38,021 nucleotides of DNA from Nonomuraea turkmeniaca (GTDB lineage: Bacteria > Actinomycetota > Actinomycetes > Streptosporangiales > Streptosporangiaceae): positions 1 through 38,021 of the forward strand of contig NZ_VCKY01000096.1 in assembly GCF_005889735.1 (NCBI RefSeq), read 5' to 3'. Each line of letters starts with the position of its first letter. Position 1 is the stretch's first letter. Positions 29,579 to 37,775 of this stretch are shown here, in pieces. The notes beneath the pieces were generated by a model. It was not told the origin of the DNA, did not search any database, and saw only the letters and a program-made list of their open reading frames with translations. Position numbers and translations under genes: made by a program.

Positions 29579-32536
29579 ATGCGTGGTGTGGGGGTGTCGT
29601 CAGAGGTGTCCCGGCCGCGGCGCCGGCGGGCACGGTGGCTGGGCGTGGGGGTCGTGCTCCTGGCGGCCGCCGGCGGCTTGCTGGCGGTGACGCGCATGGA
29701 CGTACCGCCTCTGCCCGACGAGTACGCCACCGCGGAGCCCACGGACATCGAATCACCCGCCCCGCTGCGCGTGACCCTCGACCCGCCACAGGTGCCGGCC
29801 GGAACCGATGCCGTGCGGGTGAGCGCCTCCTGCCCGACCCCGACCGCCGTCGCGGTCTCCGACGCCTTCCCCGACAACATGAGCCTGACCCGGGACGCCA
29901 CGGGCGTGTCCGGCGAGGTCGAGCTCGAAGAGAAGCTCAGCCCCGGCAGGTACCGGGTGATCGTCAGCTGCGACGACGACATCCAGGTCGGCAGCGCCCA
30001 GCTCGTCGTCACGAAGGGCACGGCCACACCCACCCCGTCCGCACCGGCGCGGATCGCCACCACGTACGTCACGCTGACCCAGGCCCCACCCGGCGCCTGG
30101 CGCACTCACCCGTTGGCGGAGACCACCACCTCCAGGGACGTCGAGCCGGACGACATTCCCTACGAGTTCACGGTCAAGCATGAGCTCCGGGTGCCGGCCG
30201 ACGATCCTGACGTGGCCGCCCTGCGATTGGGCGCCGGCGCTGCCTTGCCCGATCTGTTCGCCGAGGCCAGGCTGGGCATGGTCGTCCCGGACGCGAACTC
30301 CCACGAGCTGCCGGTCGTCTTCGCCGCTCCCGCCGTACAACTGGAGCGGGGCTCGAGTCAGGCCGTCGTCACCTTCACCGGCCGGACCTATGGTTTCGCC
30401 GACCCTGACCGCGGCGGCCTCGTAGGCGTCGAGTTCTCGCTGCCCGACGGCGAGGACGTGCTTCCCCTGACGGCGCACGAGCTCGTCGTCTCCGCCACCG
30501 GCTGGACGGTCGGCGGCACGCGCGGTTCGCCGCCGCTGAGCCAGGACCGGCACAATCTGCGCATCGATGCCCGGAGCTCGATGAAGGCCGCTTTCCTCAA
30601 GGACGGCCAGGCCGGACCCGTGGCCGGTTATCTCACCTACGAGGGAACAATCAGCTCCTACATCGACGGCAGCGAGCCTTACGACGCTCTGATCGTTCGA
30701 CCCGAGACCGAGTTCCTTCCGCGGAGCTGGACGGCGCTGCGGAACGTCTCCGCGGTGGCGGCCCTGCTGGTGCTGCTCTACGCCCTCGTCCGGGCGCTCG
30801 GGGGCGCCTGGTGGCGACGCCGCCGCAACTGGATGTTCATGGTCATACCGCTGGTCATCTACGTCGCGATCCTGTCTCCGCCGGGCGTGTTTGTCCTCGA
30901 CGAATGGAGCGGAACCGGGATCGTCATGGCGACCCTGATAGCCAGCCTCCCGCTCCTGTCGCTGGTCTCGGCCACCCGGGCCGTGCGGAACGGCCGTCCG
31001 GGACTGGTGGCGGCCGGGGCTGCGGCGGCCACCGGCATCCTGCTCCTGCTCTGGGCACTATGGATGCTCACCCGCAATTCGGCCGTCCTGTGGGTGGCTG
31101 TCGCCGTCGCGGTCGCGACGGGCGTGGTGGCGGCGCTCCCCCGGTGGCGGCGCGCGCTGCCGGCCCTCGCGCTTGTCACGCTCGCCGCCGGCACACTGCT
31201 GGCCGGGCGCGTCGTCGCGGACGGGATCGTCCCCGGCCCCATGGTGTGGTTCGCGCTGCTCGCCGTGTCCCTGTCCGTCCTGGCCATCGGCTGGGTCACC
31301 CAGGCGAGCCACCGCTGGTCCGTGCGCGCCGCGGCCCTATGCGCGGTGACCGTGCCGGTCACGATCGGCGTCCAGTCCTACGCGGTCCTTCCCGAGTGGT
31401 CCACGGTGGGATGGCCCGCCGAGCGGCTCGGACAGATCCTGGCCTCGATCTCCTCCTTCGCGATGGGCGGCGCGCTGCTGCTGGCCATGGCCGCGCTCAT
31501 CGTCCGGGTACGTCGCATCGGCCAGGACATCGCCGCCGTGAGCGCGACGACCGCCTACTACACGGCCCTGCTCTTCCTGCTCCTGCTGCGCGGACCGGCC
31601 GCGGTGTACACCGAGTACTTCGGGCTGACGCTGCTGCTGGCCTGGGCCGGCATCGCCTGGCTGCTGCCGCGCGCCACCGCGGCGGGCACCGTGACCGCGA
31701 CGCCGGTGTCCGCGACGCCGGTGTCCGAGGACGAGCACCGGACCCTCGTCCGGGACATGATCAGGCGCCGCTCCGTCCGCCTCTCCCTCACCGGCCTGCT
31801 GCGGCAGGGACCGGCCGCCGACAGCTCGCCCGACACCTTCGAGGAGCAGCGTGCGGCGCTGGAACGGGCGAGCGACGAACGCGCCGGGCCCGTCGACTCC
31901 GACCACGCCCTCGCCACCGTCGCCGGGCGGACCCCGTGGCAGAACGCGCTCGCCGCGCTCGCCATGGGCACCCTTCTCTCGCTGCCCTTCTCGACGGTAC
32001 GCATCATGGTCTCCGCCGATAGCTGGCGCAGCGGGGACATCAGGCTTCTCCTGGCCGGCCTGGCGCTGATCTCGCTGCCCGCCCTCAGCATGATCTTCGG
32101 CTACTTCTATCCGCGGGTGCGCGGCGGCAACCCGATCGCGAAGTCGCTCGCGCTGCTGGTGGCCGCGCTCCTCGCCGAACTACCCCTTTACGTCCAGACG
32201 CTCGCCACCGTCACCACGCCGATCGCGACACCGCAGTCCACGGCGGACGAGGCGCTGATCGGCACGCTCGTCGCCATCGGCAACATCGCGGCCGTCAGCA
32301 TCGGGCTCGGTCTGTGGTGGGAATGGCGGCTGATGCGGCTGGCCGGTGAGCCGTGGGCGCGCGTCAGGAGCGTCCGCATGCTGCGCACGCTGGGCGCACC
32401 ACTGATCGCCGTGGCCATCGCCATCGCCACCACGGCCGCAACCGCGCTGGTCAACAACGTCATCGCCCCGCTCCCAACCACCCAGGTGGGCAACGCCGGC
32501 GAGCAGAGCACACCGTCCCCCACATCCCGCCCTTGA
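29579..32536 (+). CDS. Large multi-pass membrane protein with extracellular N-terminal domain (DUF6185-like?)
   Basis: About 985 residues. A basic N-terminus (SRPRRRRARW) and one membrane helix (about 20-38) are followed by some 360 residues without membrane segments, made of beta-rich sequence likely outside the cell, with a Ser/Thr/Pro stretch. From about residue 388 come at least thirteen hydrophobic segments in two blocks, separated by a charged cytoplasmic loop of about 85 residues (including RDMIRRRSVRLSLTGLLRQ). No catalytic motif is recognised. It resembles large actinobacterial membrane proteins annotated only by DUF number; DUF6185 is a guess. The start is uncertain: ATG 29579 has no clear ribosome site, GTG 29561 is also possible. 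It appears to be a single-gene unit. Confidence 0.7.
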   Translation: MRGVGVSSEVSRPRRRRARWLGVGVVLLAAAGGLLAVTRMDVPPLPDEYATAEPTDIESPAPLRVTLDPPQVPAGTDAVRVSASCPTPTAVAVSDAFPDNMSLTRDATGVSGEVELEEKLSPGRYRVIVSCDDDIQVGSAQLVVTKGTATPTPSAPARIATTYVTLTQAPPGAWRTHPLAETTTSRDVEPDDIPYEFTVKHELRVPADDPDVAALRLGAGAALPDLFAEARLGMVVPDANSHELPVVFAAPAVQLERGSSQAVVTFTGRTYGFADPDRGGLVGVEFSLPDGEDVLPLTAHELVVSATGWTVGGTRGSPPLSQDRHNLRIDARSSMKAAFLKDGQAGPVAGYLTYEGTISSYIDGSEPYDALIVRPETEFLPRSWTALRNVSAVAALLVLLYALVRALGGAWWRRRRNWMFMVIPLVIYVAILSPPGVFVLDEWSGTGIVMATLIASLPLLSLVSATRAVRNGRPGLVAAGAAAATGILLLLWALWMLTRNSAVLWVAVAVAVATGVVAALPRWRRALPALALVTLAAGTLLAGRVVADGIVPGPMVWFALLAVSLSVLAIGWVTQASHRWSVRAAALCAVTVPVTIGVQSYAVLPEWSTVGWPAERLGQILASISSFAMGGALLLAMAALIVRVRRIGQDIAAVSATTAYYTALLFLLLLRGPAAVYTEYFGLTLLLAWAGIAWLLPRATAAGTVTATPVSATPVSEDEHRTLVRDMIRRRSVRLSLTGLLRQGPAADSSPDTFEEQRAALERASDERAGPVDSDHALATVAGRTPWQNALAALAMGTLLSLPFSTVRIMVSADSWRSGDIRLLLAGLALISLPALSMIFGYFYPRVRGGNPIAKSLALLVAALLAELPLYVQTLATVTTPIATPQSTADEALIGTLVAIGNIAAVSIGLGLWWEWRLMRLAGEPWARVRSVRMLRTLGAPLIAVAIAIATTAATALVNNVIAPLPTTQVGNAGEQSTPSPTSRP
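31696..31725 (+). repeat. Two tandem 15-bp repeats inside the large membrane protein gene
   Basis: Two identical copies of CGCGACGCCGGTGTC (31696-31710 and 31711-31725) give the peptide repeat ATPVS-ATPVS in the cytoplasmic loop. They are in frame, so length changes here would not break the gene. Confidence 0.8.
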
Positions 32537-32617
32537 CCGCCCGGCCCGCACTCGAGATCCAGCCGGCCCGGCTCAGTCCTGCGGCCGAGCACGGCGGCCG
32601 GCCTTGGCAGCCCATGG

Positions 32618-32639
32618 GGAGACCGGGCCCCGGCTCTCC
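32618..32639. terminator. Possible terminator between convergent genes
   Basis: GGAGACCGG and CCGGCTCTCC pair with one bulged base over a 3-nt loop, between the stops of the large membrane protein gene and the SRPBCC gene. There is no T-run. Confidence 0.35.
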
Positions 32640-32677
32640 GGAACCCGGCGGAGGCGACGCCGACCACCTGGGCGTCG

Positions 32678-33295
32678 TCAGGACGGCTGATCTTCGGGGG
32701 CGTAGAACGCCGTGGTGTTGGCGACGGCGGCGGCTACCTGGTCCGGCGGGCCGCCCGCCGCCTCGTAGGCGCGGCCCCACGCCTGGCTGCTCTCGACGAT
32801 GACGCGCCGGCCCTCGTCGGTCTGGTGGAAGGTGTTCTCGTCGAACTGCGGGAGGCCGGCCAGGTGCAAGCTCAGGCCCAGCAGCCCGAGGTCCCAGCCG
32901 ACCCCTGCCGAGCCGGGACCGCCCATGGCCCAGAACTCGGGCGGCACCTCGGCGGTGTGGCGCAGCTCCAGCAGGGTGCCGCCGTCCTCGGCGGACAGGC
33001 GTACCTCCACCTCGGAGAAGCCGGGGTTCTCGCCGAACTGCCAGCTGACCTTCAGGAAGCCCGGCGGCTCGCACTGCAGGATCTCGCCACCCGCGTTGCC
33101 CTCGAACTGGTATTTCCCGCCCAGCCGCAGGTCACCGGTCACCGGCATGAACCAGCGGCTCAGGCGTTCGGCGGTGGTGCAGGCGTCCCACACGTCCTCG
33201 ACGTCGGCGTCGTAGCGCCGGCTCAAGGTCATGACCTTGAGCTCCCCGTCGAGCAGCTCGCGATGCGCCCGGGTGATCTCGTCAACCAAGTCCAT
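32678..33295 (-). CDS. SRPBCC/AHSA1-family protein (ArsR-associated)
   Basis: 205 residues. The AHSA1-type fold is clear: VMTLSRRYDADVEDVWDACT, TAERLSRWFMPVTGDLRLGG, then GGEILQCEPPGFLKVSWQFG and LLELRHTAEVPPEFWAMG. The start at 33295 lies inside the end of the ArsR gene (14-base overlap), so both are translated from one message. ArsR plus AHSA1 pairs are very common in actinobacteria; the SRPBCC protein is thought to bind a small hydrophobic ligand, and the ArsR protein represses the operon. The ligand is unknown. Confidence 0.92.
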   Translation of the reverse strand: MDLVDEITRAHRELLDGELKVMTLSRRYDADVEDVWDACTTAERLSRWFMPVTGDLRLGGKYQFEGNAGGEILQCEPPGFLKVSWQFGENPGFSEVEVRLSAEDGGTLLELRHTAEVPPEFWAMGGPGSAGVGWDLGLLGLSLHLAGLPQFDENTFHQTDEGRRVIVESSQAWGRAYEAAGGPPDQVAAAVANTTAFYAPEDQPS

Positions 33296-33644
33296 CAGTG
33301 TCCCTCGTCTCGCCAGTCATACGGCGTTCGCGTTTGCCGCGGGCCAACTCCGTGGCCAGCGCGTCCAGGCGCTGGCTCCAGAAGCCGCGGAAGAGCTCCA
33401 GCCACGCGTCGATTTCCTGCAGCGGTCCGGGCTCGACGGCATAGAGCCGCCGCGTGCCCTGGGCGCGCACGCTGGCGAACCCGTTGTCGCGCAGCACCCG
33501 CAGGTGCTGGGAGACGGCCGGCTGGGAGATCCCGAACTCGCGTTGGATGACGGCGGTGAGCTCGCCGGAGCTCTGCTCTCCGTCGGCCAGCAACTCCAGG
33601 ATCCGGCGCCGGACAGGATCGCCGAGGACGTCGAATGCGTGCAC
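33282..33644 (-). CDS. ArsR-family transcriptional regulator
   Basis: 120 residues, GTG start (MHAFDVLGDPVRRRILELLA). Winged helix with GISQPAVSQHLRVLRDNGFA as recognition helix and RRLYAVEPGPLQEIDAWLEL at the wing and C-terminal helix. No metal-binding CVC motif is present, so this is the non-metal type paired with AHSA1 proteins. A perfect palindrome lies about 20 bases upstream. It is the first gene of a two-gene operon. Confidence 0.94.
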   Translation of the reverse strand: MHAFDVLGDPVRRRILELLADGEQSSGELTAVIQREFGISQPAVSQHLRVLRDNGFASVRAQGTRRLYAVEPGPLQEIDAWLELFRGFWSQRLDALATELARGKRERRMTGETRDTDGLG

Positions 33645-33664
33645 CCCTCGATTATTCAGGGATT

Positions 33665-33676
33665 ACTTATATAAGT
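33665..33676. promoter_or_regulatory. Probable ArsR operator
   Basis: ACTTATATAAGT is a perfect 12-bp palindrome upstream of the ArsR start in an AT-rich patch, well placed to cover the promoter. It also lies between the end of bioN and the ArsR gene. Confidence 0.6.
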
Positions 33677-33693
33677 CAAACCTGGGATAAGGG

Positions 33694-34299
33694 TCAGTCG
33701 TCCAGGCCACGGGCGCTCAGCGCCTCGCCGAGCGCGTCGGCGTGCCGCAGCGCGCTGACCACCAGTGGCACGGCGAAGGCCCGCAGGCTGCGCTCGACCC
33801 CCCTCGCCCGCTGGGCCTCCCGCACGCGGGTGGCCAGCTCGGCCAGCACGGGCACGCTCCGCACGGTCAGCGACAGGAGCAACGACAGCCGGAACGGGTC
33901 CAGGCCCGCGAACCTGGCCGGCGCCAGGCAGCGTTCCAGCGTGGCCATCATGGCCGACGTGCGGGTGGTGATCGTGACCAGGCCGGCCAGCGCGACCGCG
34001 ACCACCACGCGCAGGGTCGTGGTGGTCGCGCCCGTCAGATCCACGAAGATCCACTGCATGCCGAACAGCGCCACCGCGAACCAGCGCACCGGGCGCACCT
34101 GCGCCCAGGCCGCGGTCACCCCCACTCGCGACACCGCGTACAGGCCCGCCACCACGGCCGCCGCCCCGGCCAGGGCGAGCGGGGAGCGCAGCAGCACGAG
34201 CACCGCGCACCCCAGCGCCAGCCCGGCCAGCTTGGCGCCGGCGGGCAGCCGGTGCAGCGGGGAGGCGCCGGGGACGTAGGCGCCGGTGAGCCCGTTCAC
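33694..34299 (-). CDS. bioN: Energy-coupling factor transporter transmembrane protein EcfT (BioN)
   Basis: 201 residues with about five membrane helices. Family features: PLHRLPAGAKLAGLALGCAV at the N-terminus (H-R-L-x-x-x-x-K), then the two Ala-Arg-Gly coupling motifs in the C-terminal half (REAQRARGVE near 165 and LSARGLDD at the end), which contact the ATPase. In the ECF transporter, EcfT links the substrate-binding BioY to the ATPase. The start overlaps the end of bioM by four bases. It is the last gene of the biotin operon. The bioN name rests on operon context. Confidence 0.9.
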   Translation of the reverse strand: MNGLTGAYVPGASPLHRLPAGAKLAGLALGCAVLVLLRSPLALAGAAAVVAGLYAVSRVGVTAAWAQVRPVRWFAVALFGMQWIFVDLTGATTTTLRVVVAVALAGLVTITTRTSAMMATLERCLAPARFAGLDPFRLSLLLSLTVRSVPVLAELATRVREAQRARGVERSLRAFAVPLVVSALRHADALGEALSARGLDD

Positions 34300-34970
34300 G
34301 ACATGATCTTCCGGTAGTGGCCGATGGCCTCATCGGGCGTGCCGTCGGCCACGACGCGGCCCTGATCCAGGACCAAGACCCGGTCGAAGTCGGCCAGCAA
34401 GGGCAGGTCGTGGCTGACCACCACCACGTGCTGGGGCAGCTCCCGCAGCAGCTCGGCGACCTGGCGGGAGTGACGCAAGTCCAGCAGCGTGGTGGGCTCG
34501 TCCATGACCAGCACGTCCGGCTCCAGCACCATCACCGAGCAGAGCGCGAGCAGCTGCTTCTGCCCGCCGGACAGGTGGTGCGCGGGGTGGTCGGCGTGAC
34601 CGGCCAGGCCGTACCTGGCCAGGACGTCCGCCACGCGCTGCTCGACCTCCGCCCGCGGCAGGCCCCTGCGGCGCAGCGAGAACGCCACGTCCTCGGCCAC
34701 CGTCGGCATGACGATCTGCGCGTCCGGATCGGTGAACAGGAACCCCACGCCGCGCCTGATCTTCGCGGCGTGGCGGCGGGTGTCCATGCCCAGCACGGTG
34801 ACGCTGCCGGACGTCGGCAGCGCCAGGCCGTTGATCAGGCGGGCCAGCGTGCTCTTGCCCGAGCCGTTGGCCCCGACCACGCCCACGCGCCGCTCGGACA
34901 GGGAGGCGGTGATGCCGCACAACACGTTCCGCGAGCCCAAACGCACGTGCACGTCAGTGAACTCGATCAT
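34296..34970 (-). CDS. bioM: ECF transporter ATPase (BioM)
   Basis: 224 residues from ATG 34970. Walker A GANGSGKST (33-41), Q-loop in DPDAQIV (Gln85), signature LSGGQKQ (133-139), Walker B VLVMDEPTT (153-161) and H-loop VVVSHDLPLL. It powers the biotin transporter together with EcfT and BioY. The start follows a short upstream frame by two bases; that frame is a diverged copy of this gene's own beginning. Walker and signature residues are all intact. Context assigns it to biotin rather than cobalt or another ECF substrate. Confidence 0.93.
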   Translation of the reverse strand: MIEFTDVHVRLGSRNVLCGITASLSERRVGVVGANGSGKSTLARLINGLALPTSGSVTVLGMDTRRHAAKIRRGVGFLFTDPDAQIVMPTVAEDVAFSLRRRGLPRAEVEQRVADVLARYGLAGHADHPAHHLSGGQKQLLALCSVMVLEPDVLVMDEPTTLLDLRHSRQVAELLRELPQHVVVVSHDLPLLADFDRVLVLDQGRVVADGTPDEAIGHYRKIMS

Positions 34971-34972
34971 CG

Positions 34973-35032
34973 TCACACCACCACCCGCCGGCCGAAGCAC
35001 ACGCGCACGTCGGCGAACTCGATCAACCTCAC
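34973..35032 (-). other. Short upstream frame duplicating the start of bioM
   Basis: GTG at 35032 opens 19 codons, MRLIEFADVRVCFGRRVVV, then TGA two bases before the bioM ATG. It parallels bioM residues 1-18 (MIEFTDVHVRLGSRNVL), with about 40 of 54 bases matching. The GTG overlaps the thiolase stop (ATGTGA). It may be a remnant of a tandem duplication or a leader frame that couples thiolase and bioM translation. Confidence 0.65.
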
Positions 35033-36318
35033 ATCACCACTTCGAACAGGGCGGCCACGCCAAGGCCACCGCCGACCGCGGCCGTGGCCAGGCCGAGCGT
35101 CCCCGGCGGGGCGCCCGCGCGCACCAGCCGGGTGAACAGCCGGGTCACCACGACCGCGCCGGTGGCGCCCCACGGATGGCCCAGTGCCAGCGCGCCGCCG
35201 TCGGGGCATACCCGCTCGCCGTCGGCGCTCAGCGGGTCCAGCCCGAGCGCGTCGGTGACGGCCAGCACCTGCGCCGCGAACGCCTCCACGATCTCCACCG
35301 CGGCGATCCGCGCCACGTCCACCCCCGAACGCGCCAGCACCCGGCGTACGGCGGGCACCGGCCCCCAGCCGGGCAGCTCGGGATCGCACCCGACGACCGC
35401 CCCGGCCACCAGCCGCATCCCCGGCAGTCCCGCGCGCAACCGCTCGGGCACGATGGCCACGGCCGCGGCGCCGTCGCTGACCGGGGAGGAATTACCGGCC
35501 GTCACTGTACCGCCCGCCACGAACGCCGCCGGCAGCCGGGCCAGTGACGACGGCCGCAGCGGCCGCGGCCGCTGATCATCCATCCGGCCGCCGACGCGGA
35601 CGACCTCCTCGGCGAAGCGGCCCGCCGCACGGGCGGCGAGCGCGGCGGCGTGGCTGCGGCAGGCGTAGGCGTCCTGCCGTTCGCGGGTGATCCCGCGCGC
35701 CGCGGCCAGGGCCTCGGCGGCCGGGCCCATGTCGGGGTCGGGGTGGCCGCCGGGCGTGAAGGGGGCCCGGGCGTACGGCTCGGCCGCCCCCCGGTGGGTA
35801 CGCAGCGGCGCGGTCGACGCGCTCTCCGCCCCGCCCGCGATCACCAGGTCCATCTCCCCCGCGCGCACCGCCTGACCGGCCACCAGGATCGCGGCCAGCC
35901 CGCTGCCGCACTGGCGGTCCACCGTGACCCCCGGCACCGCGTGCCCCAGCCCGGCCGCGAGCGCCGCCACCCTGGCCACGTTGCCGCCCGGACCCATGCA
36001 GTTGCCCATCACCAGGTCGTCCACCTGCCGCCCGGCGACATCGCGCGCCACGGCCTCGATCACGGGCGCTGCCAGCCGGTCCACGGTCAGGTCCTTGAAC
36101 GCGTGCCCGGCCGTGCCGATGGGCGTACGCCGGGCGGCCACGATCACCGGCTCGTCACCCGTGAGCTCGCGGCGGGTACTCGCGGTGGCCGGGTGGTTGC
36201 TCGTGAGCTTGCGGCGGGCGCTCGCGGTGGCCGGGTGGTTGCTCGTGAGCTCGCGGCGGGCGCTCGCGGTGCCCGGCTGGTCGCCGTCTGCCAGTGCGTC
36301 GATGGGTGTGGCGGCCAT
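35029..36318 (-). CDS. Thiolase-family protein of the biotin operon (YhfS-like)
   Basis: 429 residues from ATG 36318, one base after the ligase stop. The thiolase domain starts at about residue 56 (EPVIVAARRTPIG). The nucleophile is Cys137 in VDRQCGSGLAAI, and the catalytic His381 is in ALGHPWGATGA. The loop normally N-E-A-F is V-E-A-F (Val344), and the second cysteine loop, normally C-x-G-G-G, reads AAVGGGLG (Ala414). Two of the four usual catalytic elements are therefore altered, and ordinary Claisen condensation or thiolysis is doubtful. Residues 15-56 are three tandem 14-residue repeats. It lies between an acyl-CoA ligase and bioM, as Bacillus yhfS lies beside yhfT and the bioY-type yhfU. 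A role in acyl-CoA supply for biotin synthesis is inference. Confidence 0.88.
   Translation of the reverse strand: MAATPIDALADGDQPGTASARRELTSNHPATASARRKLTSNHPATASTRRELTGDEPVIVAARRTPIGTAGHAFKDLTVDRLAAPVIEAVARDVAGRQVDDLVMGNCMGPGGNVARVAALAAGLGHAVPGVTVDRQCGSGLAAILVAGQAVRAGEMDLVIAGGAESASTAPLRTHRGAAEPYARAPFTPGGHPDPDMGPAAEALAAARGITRERQDAYACRSHAAALAARAAGRFAEEVVRVGGRMDDQRPRPLRPSSLARLPAAFVAGGTVTAGNSSPVSDGAAAVAIVPERLRAGLPGMRLVAGAVVGCDPELPGWGPVPAVRRVLARSGVDVARIAAVEIVEAFAAQVLAVTDALGLDPLSADGERVCPDGGALALGHPWGATGAVVVTRLFTRLVRAGAPPGTLGLATAAVGGGLGVAALFEVVM
36157..36282 (-). repeat. Three 42-bp tandem repeats in the thiolase N-terminus
   Basis: Units at 36157-36198, 36199-36240 and 36241-36282 differ by only a few bases from each other. 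Being a multiple of three they stay in frame, encoding P-x-T-A-S-x-R-R-x-L-T-x-x-x three times. Copy number may vary between strains. Confidence 0.9.
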
Positions 36319-36319
36319 G

Positions 36320-37687
36320 TCAGGTCAGCCGCCGGATGTCGGGGTCGTGGGCGGCGAGGCGGGCCGCGACCAGGGCACGCGCCGGCTTGCCCGCCCGGGT
36401 GCGGGGCAGGCTCGCCACCGCGTACCAGCGGCGCGGCCGTTGCGCCACGTCCAGCCCGCTCCTGGCCACCGACTCCAGCAACGCCCGCGGCGGCGGCCCG
36501 TCCCCGTCGGCCTCCAGGATGGCCGTGACCACCGAGCCCAGCGACGGGTGCGGCGAGCCGATCACCACGATGTCCCCTACACCGGGCACCTTCCTCAGCA
36601 CCTCCTCGACGTCCTCGGGCACGACGGTGGCGCCGCCGGTCTGGATCGCGCCGTCGCCGCGCCCCCGCAGCCGCAGCGCCTCACCTTCCCGGTACGGGTG
36701 CGCCAGGTCCCCCACGGTCATCCACCCGTCGCCGTCACGCCGCAGCGGACCCGCCGCCCCGCCCAGGTAACCCTCGGCCAGCCAGGGCGACCGCGCCCAC
36801 ACTTCCCCCAGCTCGCCGCCCGGAGCGGTCCTGACCTCGATCTCGACGCCCGGGAAAGGGCGCAACCCACCGCCGTCGGTGTCCGCGGCGACGAACGACA
36901 GCTCGGTCGCGCCGTAGTACGACACGACCCGCACCCCGGCCCGCGCCGCCGCCGCCCGCCATCGGGGGTCGAGCGCCGCCCCGCCGACCACGGCCGTGCG
37001 CAGCGCCCCCGGCGCGGCCAGCACGGCGGGCAGCAGGTGCGGCACCAGGTGCACGACCGTGGCCTGTTCGAGGAAGGCGGGCAGCGACCCTGCGGGCCGG
37101 CGGCCCGGCACGACGGCCGTCGCGCCGGTGGCCAGGGCGTGCACGGCCGCGAAGGCGTACAGGGAGGACGACAGCGGCCCCGGGACCAGCACGACGTCGC
37201 CCGATCCGATTCCGGCCAGCTCGTCGAGGTGCGGGAACGACGCCGTCCACGAGGCGCGCGTGCGGACGACGGCACGCGGGCGGCCCGTGCTGCCCGAGCT
37301 GAAGCACGCCCACGCCCGGTCGCCCGGCGCCGCCACGTGCTCGACGGCAGGCCCCGGCACGTACGGCAGCGGCGCGTCGACCAGGGCGTCCACCGACGCC
37401 GCGCCGATCATCCGCGCCCACCGCCGCCGGTCCCACGTGTGCTCGCCCACCAGTGGCGTCGCACCGGCCAGGTCCGCCGCCAGCACGCTCACCAGCATCG
37501 CGACCGGGTCGGCCACCCCGATCGCCACCATCGACCCCGGGCCTGCACCACGGTGCAGCAGATGCCGGGCGGCGCCGCTGACACGCTCGGCGAGCTCGCC
37601 GTACGTGAGCTCGCCGAGCGGCCCGCGCAGCGCCGCCCGGCCCGGACGCACGGCGGCGTGCCGCAGGACGTGGTCGGCTACCGGCAC
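36320..37687 (-). CDS. AMP-forming acyl-CoA ligase of the biotin operon (YhfT-like)
   Basis: 455 residues, GTG start at 37687. Adenylate-forming motifs: the phosphate loop ACFSSGSTGRPRAVVRT (about 127-143), YYGATELSFVA (A5-type), DGWMTVGDLAH (with the conserved Asp), RGRGDGAIQTGGATVVPEDV (hinge region), and the C-terminal Lys in LPRTRAGKPARAL. It is short for the family; the N-terminal domain is compact. It sits between bioY and the thiolase, as yhfT does in Bacillus. It probably activates a fatty or dicarboxylic acid as a CoA thioester, perhaps a pimelate-type biotin precursor; the substrate is not visible from sequence. Confidence 0.88.
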   Translation of the reverse strand: MPVADHVLRHAAVRPGRAALRGPLGELTYGELAERVSGAARHLLHRGAGPGSMVAIGVADPVAMLVSVLAADLAGATPLVGEHTWDRRRWARMIGAASVDALVDAPLPYVPGPAVEHVAAPGDRAWACFSSGSTGRPRAVVRTRASWTASFPHLDELAGIGSGDVVLVPGPLSSSLYAFAAVHALATGATAVVPGRRPAGSLPAFLEQATVVHLVPHLLPAVLAAPGALRTAVVGGAALDPRWRAAAARAGVRVVSYYGATELSFVAADTDGGGLRPFPGVEIEVRTAPGGELGEVWARSPWLAEGYLGGAAGPLRRDGDGWMTVGDLAHPYREGEALRLRGRGDGAIQTGGATVVPEDVEEVLRKVPGVGDIVVIGSPHPSLGSVVTAILEADGDGPPPRALLESVARSGLDVAQRPRRWYAVASLPRTRAGKPARALVAARLAAHDPDIRRLT

Positions 37688-37713
37688 AGGCCCGCCGCCT
37701 CAACACTCGGGGC

Positions 37714-37735
37714 CGCGTTGACATGTCTCAACGCG
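37714..37735 (-). promoter_or_regulatory. Intergenic hairpin between bioY and the ligase gene
   Basis: CGCGTTGA (37714-37721) and TCAACGCG (37728-37735) are perfect 8-bp arms over a 6-nt loop in the 88-bp gap. The same TCAACGC core recurs at about 37747 and 37776. It may attenuate or stabilise the message; it does not look like a BirA site. Confidence 0.45.
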
Positions 37736-37775
37736 TGAGGCGCGCTCAACGCGTCCTCGGCTGGAAGGGCGCCGC

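Noticed and set aside
37714..37735. Hairpin in the bio operon as a BirA or BioQ operator
   Set aside because: Arms (CGCGTTGA/TCAACGCG, 6-nt gap) do not match the BirA form (long gap between TTGTAAAC-like arms) or the known BioQ pattern.
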